Both the position numbers and the translations under genes were made by a program. Of a stretch of DNA of 64,000 nucleotides, positions 35,476 to 47,187 are shown piece after piece (within the stretch, counting starts at the first letter, position 1; the number at the start of each line of letters is the position of its first letter). The notes under the pieces are model-generated. The model was given only the letters and a program-made list of their open reading frames with translations, was not told the DNA's origin and did not search any database. Source of the DNA: Hypomyces perniciosus (lineage: Eukaryota > Ascomycota > Sordariomycetes > Hypocreales > Hypocreaceae); contig SPDT01000011.1 of assembly GCA_008477525.1 (NCBI GenBank), forward strand, positions 62,001 through 126,000, given 5' to 3'.

Positions 35476-36363
35476 AAATACTTTATTGGAGATTTCGTTT
35501 ACGTTAGAAATGGAGTGTCAACAATTGAGCGACATCAAACAGCAACTGCTTGACAGGACACGCCTCCTGCTATCCGATTTGACTGCTGGGTTGCTCGTAT
35601 CGCGGAAACCAGAGCATCAGATAGGCATCATGTTCATGTTCTGGTGTTCTGGATGTATTGGCCGGATGAGCTACCCCGCGGCGCAATTGGTGGGGGAAAA
35701 GGGAGATCTGGTCATCGGGAACATTATCATAAACACGAACTCATAGCGTCCAACCACTGTAGGTTCCCTACCTCTATACTTATCCGTCTCTTTCGTTGAT
35801 AATGACCGAGTGTTAGTGGATGTAATCAATGCTATTAGCGTCATTGGCCCTGTTCTTGTCGATCAAAGGACAGAATCTAGTGAAGAGTGCAACAGTGGCT
35901 TGTTCTGGCGACGCGCGCTCGATTGTCGAACGTCAAAGTTTTTGTATCACTGAAGCAAAAGATGAGTGCACGACTGAGATAACAGATTTGGGGAAGGACG
36001 TATCTGTGTATTGGGCATCTACCATGTTACTCAACCTACGCGGGGCAGGGTCAATATTAACACTGTATAAGGCCTGCTTGGCTGACCATTGAATGCTGTT
36101 CCTTCGCTATTCTTCTAAGCTATAGCCGGTGTCACAAACGCTCAAACAGCTTATGGAGAACAGTAGGAGGAGCTGAAAACAGAGATTTGTTAGATACTGC
36201 AAACTGGTGAAGAGACTGTCCGCTAGGAGAGCATATTATATGTATCACCCGTCTATCTAGTGTGGAAGGGAAGGAGCCCTGTAGTTTGCTCATCTGTCTT
36301 GGTGTATTCTGACTTAAATATCCACAATTCTGATTGTAGCCACGGAGGCTGATTAAATAATTG
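35476..36363. other. possible decayed upstream part of the 34930-35475 gene
   Basis: Minus-strand fragments with protein-like composition are separated by stops. On the plus strand an 87-codon ORF (35829-36092) begins with a hydrophobic segment resembling a signal peptide, but it cannot be confirmed. Neither reading is preferred. Confidence 0.3.
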
Positions 36364-37692
36364 CTATTGTTGATGCGGTTGCAATTGCAGCTGCACTATC
36401 AGGCTTTGCTGCGGCTTCCCGAACTTGGTGCTGTGATCCTGCAGAGTCACTTGTATGGGATTATAGTATACCGGCGACTGGCTTATGCCAGCTGGATCAG
36501 TCGATTCAGAAAAGTCAATTAGATCTGGCTCGGGGTCTTTGTTCATACAGGACTTCAAAGATGACTTGGGGACGTCGGGGCTCATCGCCTCGGCTGACTT
36601 GGATAAAATACTGCTGGAACCCGTCACCTTCTCTGTCAAATACCGTTTTCGACGGGTCTCAAAGTCGGACTCCATAAGGTAGTCCTCTAACAGGCGTCCA
36701 AGATCCACGGGGACGCGCTCAAGCGCCGGCATCTCGACGCCAGTGTAGTACTCGTACAATTGCGCAATGTCGAGATACCGTACGATGCACTCTGTCTGCC
36801 CCACGAACGTGTTGTAGATATCCACAGCTCTTTTAGCGTTTGGCTTTGACAATTCAAAGAAGTGCTCTGTGATAGAGAGCAGGTGAGACGATAGGTGTGT
36901 GAGGGAAGGCTGGGGAGTGTTACGCACCTAGGATGTGAATGAGTCTCTGGTTGAGAGCCTGGAATAACTCGAGGAGGTCCAAGACAAGCAGTCGGAATAC
37001 GGCAATCGAAATCTCGTTACCAGGGTCTGTCTCCAGGATCTGAAGCGGTGGAAGTGTCAGTAACGATGGTTGGCAGTGGGGCTTCAATAGCGCATCTCAC
37101 GTTGCACTCAACCAGCGCGGAGAGCTGTTCCTGGACCAACTCTGTTCCCTCAAAAAGCCTTTTATTAATGGAAGCATTCTCGAGCCTCAATTCGGGCTCA
37201 CGAACCCAATCGATTCCTGTGTCACAGTACGACAGCGCGCGTCGGGCCAGGTAGTTGGCATAACGCTGAATGATTGCGCCATACGGTTGAGCTATTCCTT
37301 ACTCATGGTTAGCGGTCTTATTACTTTGCCAATATAATTGAGGGGGATATACTGGTTAAGAAGTGGCACGGGCACAGTATTTTCACGTGTGTGGAGAGAA
37401 ATGATACTGTCACGCCGGGCGAGCCCTCCCGAATCATGAGGTGAACCTCCATCAGCCTTCTCAGGATAACGGTCCATTTCGGGTTACTTAGGCGGCACGT
37501 CAAGGTGCGGAATACTTTGCCGATTCCCGTATCACTAGCATGGGCAGCAATGAGAATGCGCTTGATGTATGTTGCCTCGGGTGGCTCGTTCTATCGCGAT
37601 GTTTATGGTTACCCAGTTGAGAAGCGGACACTGGTCGGATATCTTGCACGAACCTTGTTTCTGATGATTAGCTTTTCTGGAGAGCTCAACAT
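36364..37692 (-). CDS. AP180/CALM-type ANTH-domain endocytic adaptor
   Basis: Five exons were built: 37692-37654, 37590-37353, 37291-37101, 37039-36928 and 36866-36364, giving about 360 residues. The four introns are 61-63 nt long. The joined frame shows the ANTH fold in order: YIKRILIAAHASDTGIGKVFRTLTCRL, VILRRLMEVHLMIREGSPGVTVSFLS, QRYANYLARRALSY, LFEGTELVQEQLSALVEC, GNEISIAVFRLLVLDLLELFQALNQRLIHILEHFFELS, and DIYNTFVGQTECIVRYL. Such proteins bind PIP2 and clathrin during vesicle formation. The canonical N-terminal KGATK lysine cluster is replaced by IIRNKNEPP, so lipid binding may be changed. The second intron's acceptor could also be six bases upstream. The C-terminal tail is short, with a DLIDF motif. 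Confidence 0.85.
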
Positions 37693-38468
37693 GATGCGGG
37701 CTTAAGTGTGGGAACTGGCAGCTCTGGGCGAAAAGGTCAGACTGTCTCGACGGAAAAGACGCTGAGGGAGCACTTATTATGGCATCGAAACAATAAGAAC
37801 AACAGACTCCTGTGCGGATATCCGAATCATTAGACTTTGGATGGGCATATACTGGACGATGGCCAAGAGCGGACATGCTGAACGTAAAACCATGGATCGG
37901 CATGGCTGCATGATGCGATTTTGGCCTTGCCTTTGTCTAGCTAATAGAAGGTTTCGCAAAACTTTGATGATTTTTATGATCTGACTAGTGACTGACACTA
38001 AGAATCTGAGGGTGAAATCTAGTCCTTGATGTCTGGTTCGGATATGTAAAGCATTCTAAAGAATAGACACATTGCTAAGGAGAAGCATCGGATTCATCTG
38101 GGCGGACTGGGTATGGAGGTCTCTTGTAGACCTCTCTGATTATGTATACCATAAAAGCCTTAGTATGTACATGTACACTGCAATGAATGTAGAAATAGAT
38201 ATGTACTTCGTAGTAAAAGTTTATTTATAATATCCTGGGACCTTATAGAGTATGTAGGAAGCATAGCGAATAATATTTATTGCTTTTTCAGACTTAAATC
38301 TAGTCATGATTTCAGTGGTAGCGTCGTAACGTGCACGGATGAAAATCATGTAATTTGATGAAATACAAGGACACGATCGCATGCACGGTTCAGTTCGGTT
38401 GTATTTTGTCAAATTACCAGCGACCCTTAGTACAGTAGGAATCAAGACGCGATCTCAATGCATATGAC
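37693..38468. other. intergenic stretch
   Basis: No supported ORF. It contains the promoter of the ANTH gene and the 3' flank of the F-box/WD40 gene. Confidence 0.4.
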
Positions 38469-39797
38469 CTAGACTGAATCCTTCAAGTGGCTAGAGTCGA
38501 ACACCCCATATTGCTCTAAGCAATCATCATATATCTTGCCCCTGTAGAAAAGAAAGATCCGCCCGTTGATATCCCATACCAGCTCACTATTGACATTTGC
38601 GTGACAACGAGGTTGCTTAACAAGCTCGCAGCCAGACTTTGACCAAATCGTTAAGTAAGTTTTTGTGACTCCGGCAATAAAGCGGTCGAGAAAAATCTCG
38701 ACATGAGCATCATTATCAGTGACAAAGCTGCCTTTTTCATGCCCGTCATGAGCTCCGAGGATGTAGAATTGACCTTCATAGCCAATCAGATGTGTATTGT
38801 CTGGAAATGCGAGCCACTTGTCATGAGGCAAGAGCCTCCGAGCGAACTTGCCCTGTATCTCGCATGGAAGAAGATTGCCATCTGTAGCGTAACATCTGAC
38901 ATCGTTACCTGACGTAACTGCCCCTATGCCACCTTTTGTTTGGATATGGCGGTGACGAGGAGCTTCAAAGTGAGCAATGCATGTATGGGTTTTGAGGTTC
39001 CATAATTTGACATCGTAGTCGCTGTACGTCAAAATACGGTCGAGGTTGTTGGTGGGGGCGTACTCTATCACACCAAGGTGCTCCAAAGTGAATAGCTTTG
39101 ACAACCCTTGGCTGTCTCAGACTTCTATAGTGCCTGCGGAGGTGCCGCTGCGGTGTAGACATAGCGTGTAGTGATTGTGTGCGATCCACTTCTTCGAGGG
39201 ACGGGCATCAACACCGTCATCGGCGGCCGTTTCTAGATGTTGCACAAGCGACCAATTTCCGACCCTTCGGATAACAAGCTTATCCTTCTCCCATCCCATA
39301 CATAGCGATCCATTTGCATAATGGCTGTCGATCATCATCGATGGCTGCGAGTTGCATACAAGGCGCAAATAGCCATCTTCAAGCAGGTAAATTTCATCAC
39401 AATTGTCATTGATAGACCGTATTACCAACGTTAATCTTGGACTGAGGCGGTAGACAATGTCGACTATCGAAGTAGAGTGTCTTATATCTCTCTCGTAGCT
39501 TGCCGCATGTTTGCGTTGGGTAATGCTCTCAATCGTATGGAGTAAGTGTGCATAAGTTCTTCGCCCATCGTGAAGGGAATTGGGCTCATATGCATATTCA
39601 TGGCCTACCAGCAGTCCAATTTGCCGCTGCCAAACTGGATTTCTGATGGATGACCACGTAAACTTGCTGATTGCCGAGGCTCGAAGAAGGTCCTTGCCCT
39701 CGAGACAAGACACAATCCGCTCTCTTAACTCTAAGGTGTGGAAGACTTCGATTGAAGGAGGAGACATATGAAGACGAGAGTGGATTGATAAGCACAA
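38469..39797 (-). pseudogene. F-box/WD40 protein cut by one in-frame TGA
   Basis: One frame is open from 39797 to 38469 except for a TGA at 39119-39117. The N-terminus (start at 39797 or, more likely, ATG 39767) has an F-box: LELRERIVSCLEGKDLLRAS followed by SSIRNPVWQRQI. Beta-propeller repeats follow. The stop lies at GTIEV-stop-DSQGLSKLFTLEH, exactly where a WD repeat carries Trp in its WD dipeptide; the next repeat reads VKLWNLKTHT. A TGG-to-TGA change is therefore the likely lesion. The remaining 211 codons after the stop are undamaged, so the mutation seems recent. Length would be about 442 residues. F-box/WD40 proteins select substrates for SCF ubiquitin ligases. Confidence 0.75.
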
Positions 39798-40754
39798 GGG
39801 GCGGCACCTCTAGCGGGTGGTGTTAGCTGAAGGTTGAAACGGTTTGTGGGATAAATGCCTAATTTGCTTGGGAATAGTCTAGGTGTCAGCGAAACTCGTG
39901 TCTAGTTATAAAGGTGGAAGAGAGTTAATTCACAATATGTCCGTACGGTTCTGTTTTTCAGAGAGTGAATTGAGGAAAGCCGATTTTGCATATGACCATG
40001 TGGGTTGACTGTTCACGAGTGCGGGCTGCGAAAACGATCAGTCTCAGAGAGCCAGGCGAGCTTAAAATACGGGACCCGGAGGGGCTTATAAAAGCAAATC
40101 CGGCCTCAGGCAGCCACCAACTCAGCTCACGTTACGGATTCGCGTTCGATGCGCGAAGGAGGCGTGTACAGCACAATGGGTTCAATATATTAGGGATCAG
40201 CAAGAATTACTGATTGATGTGCGTATTCATTGTGTTGAGACTATCTCGTGTTTTTCCGAGGGCTTCTCCTCCATGACGATGATGAGAAGCTTTCTAATTC
40301 GAAACTTGGTACAGTATGTACAATATGATATGTATGTATGCAAATCCAGAGAAGGCAGGGGAAACCCGAGGATTTCCCGGGAAAGCTTAAAAGAAGTACA
40401 TAGCGTACCGTAATACATAGTGGATGGAAGATGCATTATTTCAATGTGTAAGTAATTTGTTGAGCTTTCCATTGGGTTTTTTTACCGTGTATAAAATATA
40501 GGAGCAAGCAAGTGATGCCCTACGCCCCAACCTTTAGCTTCTAGGACGCTCACTCTGGATCGCTCAAATATCTGGTGCCCTTGAGTTTCCAATACATAAC
40601 AACTCAGACATGTATAGCATAAGTAGTATAAGTAGCATAAGTAGGCCATGATCACTCAGGAAATCCGCGTAAAATGCTATAAAATTTCTAGCAGCTCAGA
40701 TTGCTTTCACGCCGGAAACGCCTCTCGTCAAACACCGCCCAATTATCCATTACA
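39798..40754. other. intergenic stretch with dispersed repeat
   Basis: Carries copy 2 of the dispersed repeat (40150-40226). A GTATAAAATA-like word near 40490 and a tandem AAGTAGTATAAGTAGCATAAGTAG run near 40620-40645 are AT-rich simple sequence. No gene supported. Confidence 0.4.
40150..40226 (+). repeat. dispersed repeat, copy 2
   Basis: Partner of 19771-19847 in the same orientation. The shared 3' word is AGCAAGAATTACTGATTGAT. Confidence 0.65.
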
Positions 40755-41379
40755 TTATTCCCTTCTTCTCACCAACTTCCGAAGAGTTGGAATGGACGAC
40801 GTCCTATGAATATGGAACGTGAACAATAATCCGGCAATGAAAAGTGTGGCAGTAAGAGCCGCAGACAACCGGGCGTCATAGATGGTAGGAATATTGATTG
40901 GAATCCTCGTGATGACTGAATTCAATAGCAATGGACTATAAGCTGTCATCAGTATATGCTTCAGTCTGACCCTCACTCCTCACCTACAACAGGATACGGT
41001 AGATTATCCAGATGCAGTTACGCTTCAGGAACCACAAAAGCCATGAGAATGCAGCTACTAAGATAAGACCGAGGAGAAAAGCGCACGAAAAGGCTGGTGC
41101 GCTTTTGGCCAACTTTATGGCAGCCTTCATCGCTGAGCCCGCCGTTATCAGAACATATGACCGGCGGAAATGAGCATACGCCCGAGACAACGAAACATTA
41201 TTCCTCAGGAAAAGCCAGGACAGAAGGGTTGTTAAGAATAATGGTTGTGTTCCCGAGTCCCCTCTATTGGTTTCCAGCATCTCTGCGTATTTGTCCAGAA
41301 GTTGTTGGTACTGCGCTTCATCTTGGCTGCGCCGAGACTGAGCTGTGTTTTTCCGCTGGCGACTAGTGGGACTGGTCAT
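40755..41379 (-). CDS. four-helix membrane protein, family A, member 1
   Basis: Exons 41379-40998 and 40942-40755 flank a 55-nt intron (GTATCC...GACAG with a TACTGAT branch-like word), giving 189 residues. After a basic, soluble N-terminus (DEAQYQQLLDKYAEML), helices are visible at LFLTTLLSWLFL, SCAFLLGLILVAAFSWLLWFL, SPLLLNSVITRI and ARLSAALTATLFIAGLLFTFHI. The gene at 61032-61680 has the same plan: same helix order, an xYIWI/CIWII word before the intron, and an intron at the same place. The two are therefore paralogues of one fungal membrane family. Function is unknown. Confidence 0.65.
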
Positions 41380-42036
41380 CTTTGTTTGGTCAAGGCAATG
41401 GATTTCATGCAGGATGAGGCGGGGTTAAGTACTTTATCAGGAGATGGAGTTGTTGCCATGAAAGGTGATTTTTGGCTAAATTCGATTCAAGGTCAGAATG
41501 AAAACTGGACGTTGGGAAGATGTTATGACTCCTCGCCTATTCAGGGTAGGCCACTATGAGCCTCATGCCTTCAATCACAGTTTCTTTCTTTCCAGGCGCT
41601 TAACGCAGCCAGACCCCCGGTGCTAAGTATCGTGGTAGCGATGTGTAGGCTGGCTAGCATGGAGTGGTCTCGAGTGTCTCATTAATTACGGCATATGTCT
41701 GACCAGGACAGGAGGCCTGTGTTTGTCCAGCACCTTTCCGAAATTGCGCGTAACTAGGGACGAACAAACCAATTGAGCGCAGTAGCACCTCCGTGCTTCA
41801 TGGACTGTCAACGTGCGAGCGGCCGTCAATAACTGTTCTGAAAATTTACCTCAGATTCCTGCTTCGCTGTAATTTTGTCCAGATCTGATCTCTATCCGGT
41901 TGTCCGCCTTTTGCCTACGATGAAGTTTGCTAAAAAGTGCGGACACCGAACCTCGCGCACCTCCGCTGTGATATAAGCTATTTATCCTGTAGGCACATGC
42001 ATCATATGATCCACGGGACCATGAAGACGAAATAGC
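41380..42036. other. intergenic stretch
   Basis: No convincing ORF. A TATTTATC word near 41980 may serve the following ORF. Confidence 0.4.
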
Positions 42037-42447
42037 ATGAGAAAGTCACGTCTAAAAAAACGCATTCTATTTTGGCTAAGACGAGAGAAGAGTCGGCGCC
42101 AAGATCAGGGTCACTACAATTCTCCAGTGACCAACAGAGAGCACTCCCCTCTTCACCAAGAGAATAAGCAGAAGAAAATTAGGCAAACGGACGGCGTCTT
42201 TCAGAATCATGTTGTGAACATGACTCGAGAAGTAGGGTGGATTCGATTAGACCTTGCTCACTTCCAATACTTGTCCAACGAAGTGCTTACATCTCTCGTT
42301 CCACTGATCCAAACGCACTGTGACGGGCTGTTGTTAGCTGTTCAACAATGTAACATGAGAATTGAGCAATTAAATCAAGTATGGGAACCGGAAAACGACT
42401 TTCATTTAGCAGCAAAGATAAAGACGGTGATGTGGGATACAGGATAG
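42037..42447 (+). CDS. basic ORF, unrecognised
   Basis: A 136-codon frame with an Arg/Lys-rich first half and a helical second half (DLAHFQYLSNEVLTSLVPLIQTHCDGLLLAVQQC). The composition is protein-like and no equally good frame overlaps it, but there is no domain. It may be real and small, or part of an unspliced larger gene. Confidence 0.3.
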   Translation: MRKSRLKKRILFWLRREKSRRQDQGHYNSPVTNREHSPLHQENKQKKIRQTDGVFQNHVVNMTREVGWIRLDLAHFQYLSNEVLTSLVPLIQTHCDGLLLAVQQCNMRIEQLNQVWEPENDFHLAAKIKTVMWDTG

Positions 42448-42873
42448 AAGTCTTATGGTTACATACCAATCTACTAGACGTAATTTATTTAATCTGTTGC
42501 TGCAAGCACATGTCTATCTTGTTAATCCGGTTTCCCTAAAGTCGAGACCTTAATTCTCTGTGCCTACAGCCTTGCAAGCATGAATTTTGCCAAGACATAC
42601 AGTTGTGCGGCATAGCATCATACCCACCCACTCGAGCCGTCGAATGGGATTGATGTTTGGGCAGCTGAACCGGTTTCCCTCCACAGCTGCTAAGTATGCA
42701 GTATAGAATAACATTCCAGCGAGGACAATTGTGGACTTTATGCTGGAGTGCTCCCAGAACTGTCGTCTACCTTGGTGATTACATCATTACGGTGCCTACA
42801 GGCCACTTGAAACATATATCGGGTAGGACTGCCCATGCAAGCTGTACCAAGCCAGCTCAAAACACAAACCACA
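42448..42873. other. intergenic stretch
   Basis: No supported ORF. Promoter of the coiled-coil gene is expected here. Confidence 0.35.
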
Positions 42874-43350
42874 ATGGCTTCACCAAACTCGCATGCGGCA
42901 AGTTGGTTCGCCAGATTTTTTCACGAGTACAGCCTTTCCATTGAACAGTGGCGTAGCCTGGTGGAAAGAAAGACCCTAGAATGCGACGAACTAAGACAAA
43001 GAATGCAAGACGTCGAAAGTCAGAGGAATGCAATTGCGGCAAGCCGAGAAACGCAAGACCGTGTCATTGAAGGACTACGGGGCCTGATCAGTTCGCTTGA
43101 GAATGACCTGCAACGCCATAGGAACCCCACTCCTGCGGTGTATAATGTCTTTGCCCCGACAGCGCCCCCACCTCGACCACAGACACCGTGGCCACCAGAG
43201 CTGATGCTCAGCTGTACTTCCTCGAACTTCACTTCACCTGCTTCTCATACTTCAGTGGGCCACATTGAAGATACGGAGTCGCCAAAGAAGAGTGAGAGCG
43301 GGCCAGAATCTGAAGGGTCGTTCAAGAGGCAGCGTATGGGAGAGTCGTGA
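42874..43350 (+). CDS. coiled-coil protein, unrecognised
   Basis: The frame is open from 42835, but ATG 42874 is preferred because it follows a CACA-rich leader and begins the protein-like part (MASPNSHAASWFARFF). The product has 158 residues: a heptad-rich helix from about 25 to 90 (RSLVERKTLECDELRQRMQD), a Pro-rich linker and an acidic Ser-rich tail ending in FKRQRMGES, a possible nuclear signal. It resembles in plan the coiled-coil protein at 59067-59531, which ends in a similar KKRKFSP word. Function unknown. Confidence 0.5.
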   Translation: MASPNSHAASWFARFFHEYSLSIEQWRSLVERKTLECDELRQRMQDVESQRNAIAASRETQDRVIEGLRGLISSLENDLQRHRNPTPAVYNVFAPTAPPPRPQTPWPPELMLSCTSSNFTSPASHTSVGHIEDTESPKKSESGPESEGSFKRQRMGES

Positions 43351-44834
43351 TATTGCTCTATGAATGATTGCTTTATGAATGATTGGAAGTAGGTGGCCAT
43401 TTCCACTAATAGACCGAAAGCTTACTAAGGATTCAGAATTTACATTTCATATAGCAGTGCTATTACTGAGTGACAGCAACTAGGATTGGGCAGGCACTCA
43501 CCAGACTAAACATTCTTGTGCGAAAGAGGAGTCCTAGGGACCTTTTTCCTGATTGGTGATAATTCCTGTCTTGAATTTACTAGCTGCAATAGACTGGTTT
43601 TTTTTACATTTATACAAAGTACTCCGTAGTTGCATGGTAATTGCATGTCGGTGTTCCAATTCCTATCAGTTGGTCACGGTGCGGCATATATGCCAAGTCA
43701 CGTTAAAGAATTTCCAAGTATTCATCCAACTTGCCTACCTATATATAGCCTGATTATACACTATGCTGCATTAGGACAGAAACATTTTATCGCCTGAGAA
43801 CATGCCTGAGATGAAGTCATTAGGTACTTCTGTCCTGGCTGTAAACGATTGGCGCGTCTAGACGAATATCGACAGGGTCACCTAAAATTTCCATCTCACG
43901 TATTAGCTATCTGCTCCTCCATTCATTATCTTACATCTGGCTAGAGAAATAAGGCGCTCCCTCGCACCTATCATACCAAGAGCTACGAAATCTGTTTGTA
44001 ATGGTTAATTAACCCAGCCGCAGAAGCTAGCGTCTAACAAAAAGGACATTACCTTAGAAACGCGTGCTTTCAACTCAACATGGCTACAAGTAGGAAGAAA
44101 AGAATTACAAGCAGTCCGAGAGATTGACCCTGTTGGGCTGATGAGTTGTCGATGGTCGGAAGGGGGGTTTCCGGTGATACGTTCATGACAGATATGCTCG
44201 GGCCAGTAGCAGATGCAGGATGTCTTTGTCCAGCTGAGCCCACAATCGTGTTCAGCAAGGTCGTGTTGTATATGGAACGATGTTCAACTAAAGGTCTAAT
44301 GCTACTTTAGTTCTGAGCAATACTAGAGATTGTGAGAATTTTACACTGAGTTATGACTAGGAAAATGTTTGCAATGGTCATTTATTTTTGTCTGATGTGA
44401 ATCCATTACTTCTATAGGCAATACGAGTTTGTCCAGCTGTGTAAGTTTTGCAAACGCTCCATTATATAGTTTCCTAAAATATTAATCGTCACTTTCCGTA
44501 GACAGTTATGTATGGAATCAACAAGCAAGTTGTTCTTTTGTCCACAACTTGCTGCGTCTGTGTAGCACAACATCTACTTGACACTCACAATCTCTGTCTT
44601 GCTGCCATTCATATGCATCTTTACTGATCCATATCTTATATATAAAGTACACCCTTCCACGCAAGAGTCGGGAGGAACTAGAACTGTTGCAAGAAAGAAC
44701 CTGTTTTAGGTCATTCATCTTGTGCATCACACCATCCAGACAAGGATATAATTACACAAAGTCTAGTTTCGCAGCCCTGCCCCAAAATCCACTGTACCCA
44801 AAAGGACGTAGAATATCTATACTGAATTATTTCG
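43351..44834. other. intergenic stretch
   Basis: AT-rich with small ORFs only. A 62-codon minus ORF (44258-44070) ends in a hydrophobic helix but has no other support. A TACTCCGTA 9-mer is at 43620-43628. Confidence 0.4.
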
Positions 44835-45263
44835 ATGATGGAAATCATCAAGCCTGAAAATTCCTACCGAGGATACCTAGTTCAAGCGACTTGGTCACCT
44901 CAGGTCACTGTAATTGAAGTGCTGTTTTCGGTCAAGATATCGCCGTGGATCATTCACGGGGTCAAGGCAGCCAACATGGACAGGCTACTATGGGACTGGC
45001 CCGAGGCAGAAAGCTTGTTGTGGGTTTTCGATGATGGACAAGGCCTCAAAATATGGCAGGGTATCCAACAGGGTCCTCGTATTGTTGAAGACCAACTGCA
45101 GTTCGAAATCGAAGCGGTCATTGGTGAATATCAGTCCGCAACGGGCAATGTATTCCTGGGGATTAAGTGGAAGGGCCGCGATTGCCCGACATGGGAGCTG
45201 GAGGATGATCTGCTCCGATGCGCTGACGTTCCAAGTAATCACGAAGTAATTTTCTTCTTGTGA
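44835..45263 (+). CDS. chromodomain protein
   Basis: A 142-residue frame. The C-terminal 45 residues, FEIEAVIGEYQSATGNVFLG then IKWKGRDCPTWELEDDLLRC, follow the chromodomain pattern: the three strands, the KWKG turn and the W-E pair of the aromatic cage. The N-terminal 90 residues are not recognised. Chromodomains bind methylated histone tails. Short solitary chromodomain proteins in fungi often derive from chromoviral retrotransposon integrases or from heterochromatin factors. No integrase core was seen nearby. ATG 44838 directly follows the first ATG, and either can be the start. Confidence 0.7.
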   Translation: MMEIIKPENSYRGYLVQATWSPQVTVIEVLFSVKISPWIIHGVKAANMDRLLWDWPEAESLLWVFDDGQGLKIWQGIQQGPRIVEDQLQFEIEAVIGEYQSATGNVFLGIKWKGRDCPTWELEDDLLRCADVPSNHEVIFFL

Positions 45264-45363
45264 TGTTTGAAGAGCAGTAAACATGCCCGATATAGGGTAA
45301 TGACGTACTAGAAGAAAATTGATGATTAATTAAGTGAAGTGGATTGACTCTATCTGCATTGAG

Positions 45364-47187
45364 CTATGGTTGGTAATCTAATTCTTCCAACTTAAATCCC
45401 CGCTGCAAATAGCTGCGAACTACCCGACGCAGATTGTCTCTCATCGCTCCCTCAGCAGAAACTATAAGAATAAGCCATCATGAATAAGCAATTAATATGA
45501 CCAGGAACACTCACCAAGGACCAGCGTTCTATCACTATTCCGACCTACGAGCGCATTACAGTCTTTCTCTTTCACCATTGTTGGGGATGCCGACTCCTCT
45601 TCCCGGATAACCGACAATTTCTTCGGTGCTGACTGCGTGACGTTGCCAGTCGCTTCGCTCTTGACGATGGAGTCGACGTTGGGTTTGCCGGGATATATGG
45701 TAAAGCGGTGATTTTGACTGCTCTCTTTCTCCATGTCGGCCCCGTTATAGATAGATATGTATAGCATCTATTCTTATGAGTTAACATGAACCAGTCTTGT
45801 CAGGAACAAACTCACATAGCTTTCACTCATGTGATCCTCATGAAGTAAGCTATCGATGGCTGGCTTGACCGCTTGGCGTAGATCTAGGAGCATTAGAACT
45901 GGCAAATGGGAGGTTGGCGTACATCCTACCAAGATCGTATACTTGCCATACCAAGTGAATTCTTTTGGTATGACTGTTGCGACCTTTGTGCCCGTAAACC
46001 AACTTCCTCAGATACGGGAGCATAGACGCTATGCCAAACCCTGTTGCAAAGAGGAGAACACCTCGAACTCCCAAACAGGTGCGCAATATCCATGAGGGCC
46101 ACTAAAGAAAGCCCTCGGTGCTGCGTGTTGGGATGACTTAGCCTCTGCATAGCGAAGTAGCTTACGTGTAAAGCCCCTTCGTGGCTTTATGAAGAGTTTA
46201 ATTTCACTTTGCGGAACGGGTGACCACGAGGCTATAACAAACGGGTGGCTTGATAGGAGAGACACAGATGGGACCCATAGGTTAAGGTACTGGCCCGCAT
46301 CGACTGCCAAGGATCGGGACACATAGATCGTGGCTTCAATAATACCATGGCTATGAGTGATCTTGATACGCGAGCAAGGACCTCCTAATTTCCGATTCCG
46401 ATAGAAAATGAATGCAGCGTATAAAACCGCCAACGCGCAAAAGGTTCCTGCAAAGATATAAAGAGCGATCCAGCGATAGCCGTGAATTGACTTGAGATGA
46501 TTTACAGTGCAAAAGACAACGGCTACGGCTAGCGCCTGATGAAGGCGGAGAAAAAGCTCGTAACAGCGCCTTCGTAGGATTGGAATGAATAAGAGGATGA
46601 GAAGTACCATCATTCCAGCCCCCTGTACTCCGTAGGTGTCCATTAAATGCGCAATCCATCAAAAGGGTTCAAATCAGCCAAGTTGTACGTACCGCTATAG
46701 CATAAAAGTCCGTGGAAGGCTTCTCTGCAGCGTTGAAGGCGTGCTGCGTCATAGCAAGCGCGCCGTGAAAGATGACATGGCTCACTGCCATAACTCCGCA
46801 AGACCGATGTATTTGTCGAATTGTCGTTAGCGGCAGACCGAAGAGGTCGGCAAGGAAGCTCAAGTGAGTCGCGAGATATAGCGGACCCATGTTGACAAGC
46901 GACATGGTCCCGGCTCGCGAGGCAGCTTGCGATACCGAGTCAACCCCGTAGAAAAGACAGACGACGTTGCCTCCGAGATAGATCAGATGACCTAGAACAA
47001 AGGCTATTGTCCAGGGCCCGATTAGAGCATGGCGATTAATCAGAAATCGATAGCCTAACGACTTGGAAGGGAGAATTATTAAGGCCCTTGAGAAAGTCAC
47101 GATATGTGGGATAATGTTTCTGATAAGGAAAAGCGCAAGCAAGATGCCGCACAGACAAATCGCATATATTTCCGTTGGATTTATCAT
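45364..47187 (-). CDS. FRE-type ferric/cupric reductase, frameshifted
   Basis: Exon 1 is 47187-46693 and exon 2 begins at 46622 after a 70-nt intron. Further exons end with 45767-45515 and 45461-45364, each bounded by good GT...AG introns. The heme-binding bundle shows RHALIGPWTIAFVLGHLIYL, QIHRSCGVMAVSHVIFHG and RLHQALAVAVVFCTVNHL. The FAD site reads HPFVIASW, and the NAD site shows GPHG and LLFATGFGIASMLPYL. The last exon ends ELDYQP, the family's usual C-terminus. Two irregularities exist: a one-base deletion near 46060 (EFE to VLLFATG), and a frame change near 45905-45940 where only a 31-nt intron would fit. Such enzymes reduce extracellular Fe(III) or Cu(II) at the plasma membrane. Repaired length is about 560 residues. 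The gene is probably inactive unless the first lesion is a sequence error. Confidence 0.8.

Noticed and set aside
44070..44258. 62-codon ORF with a terminal hydrophobic helix
   Set aside because: No signal peptide, homologue or promoter evidence; length is within chance expectation.
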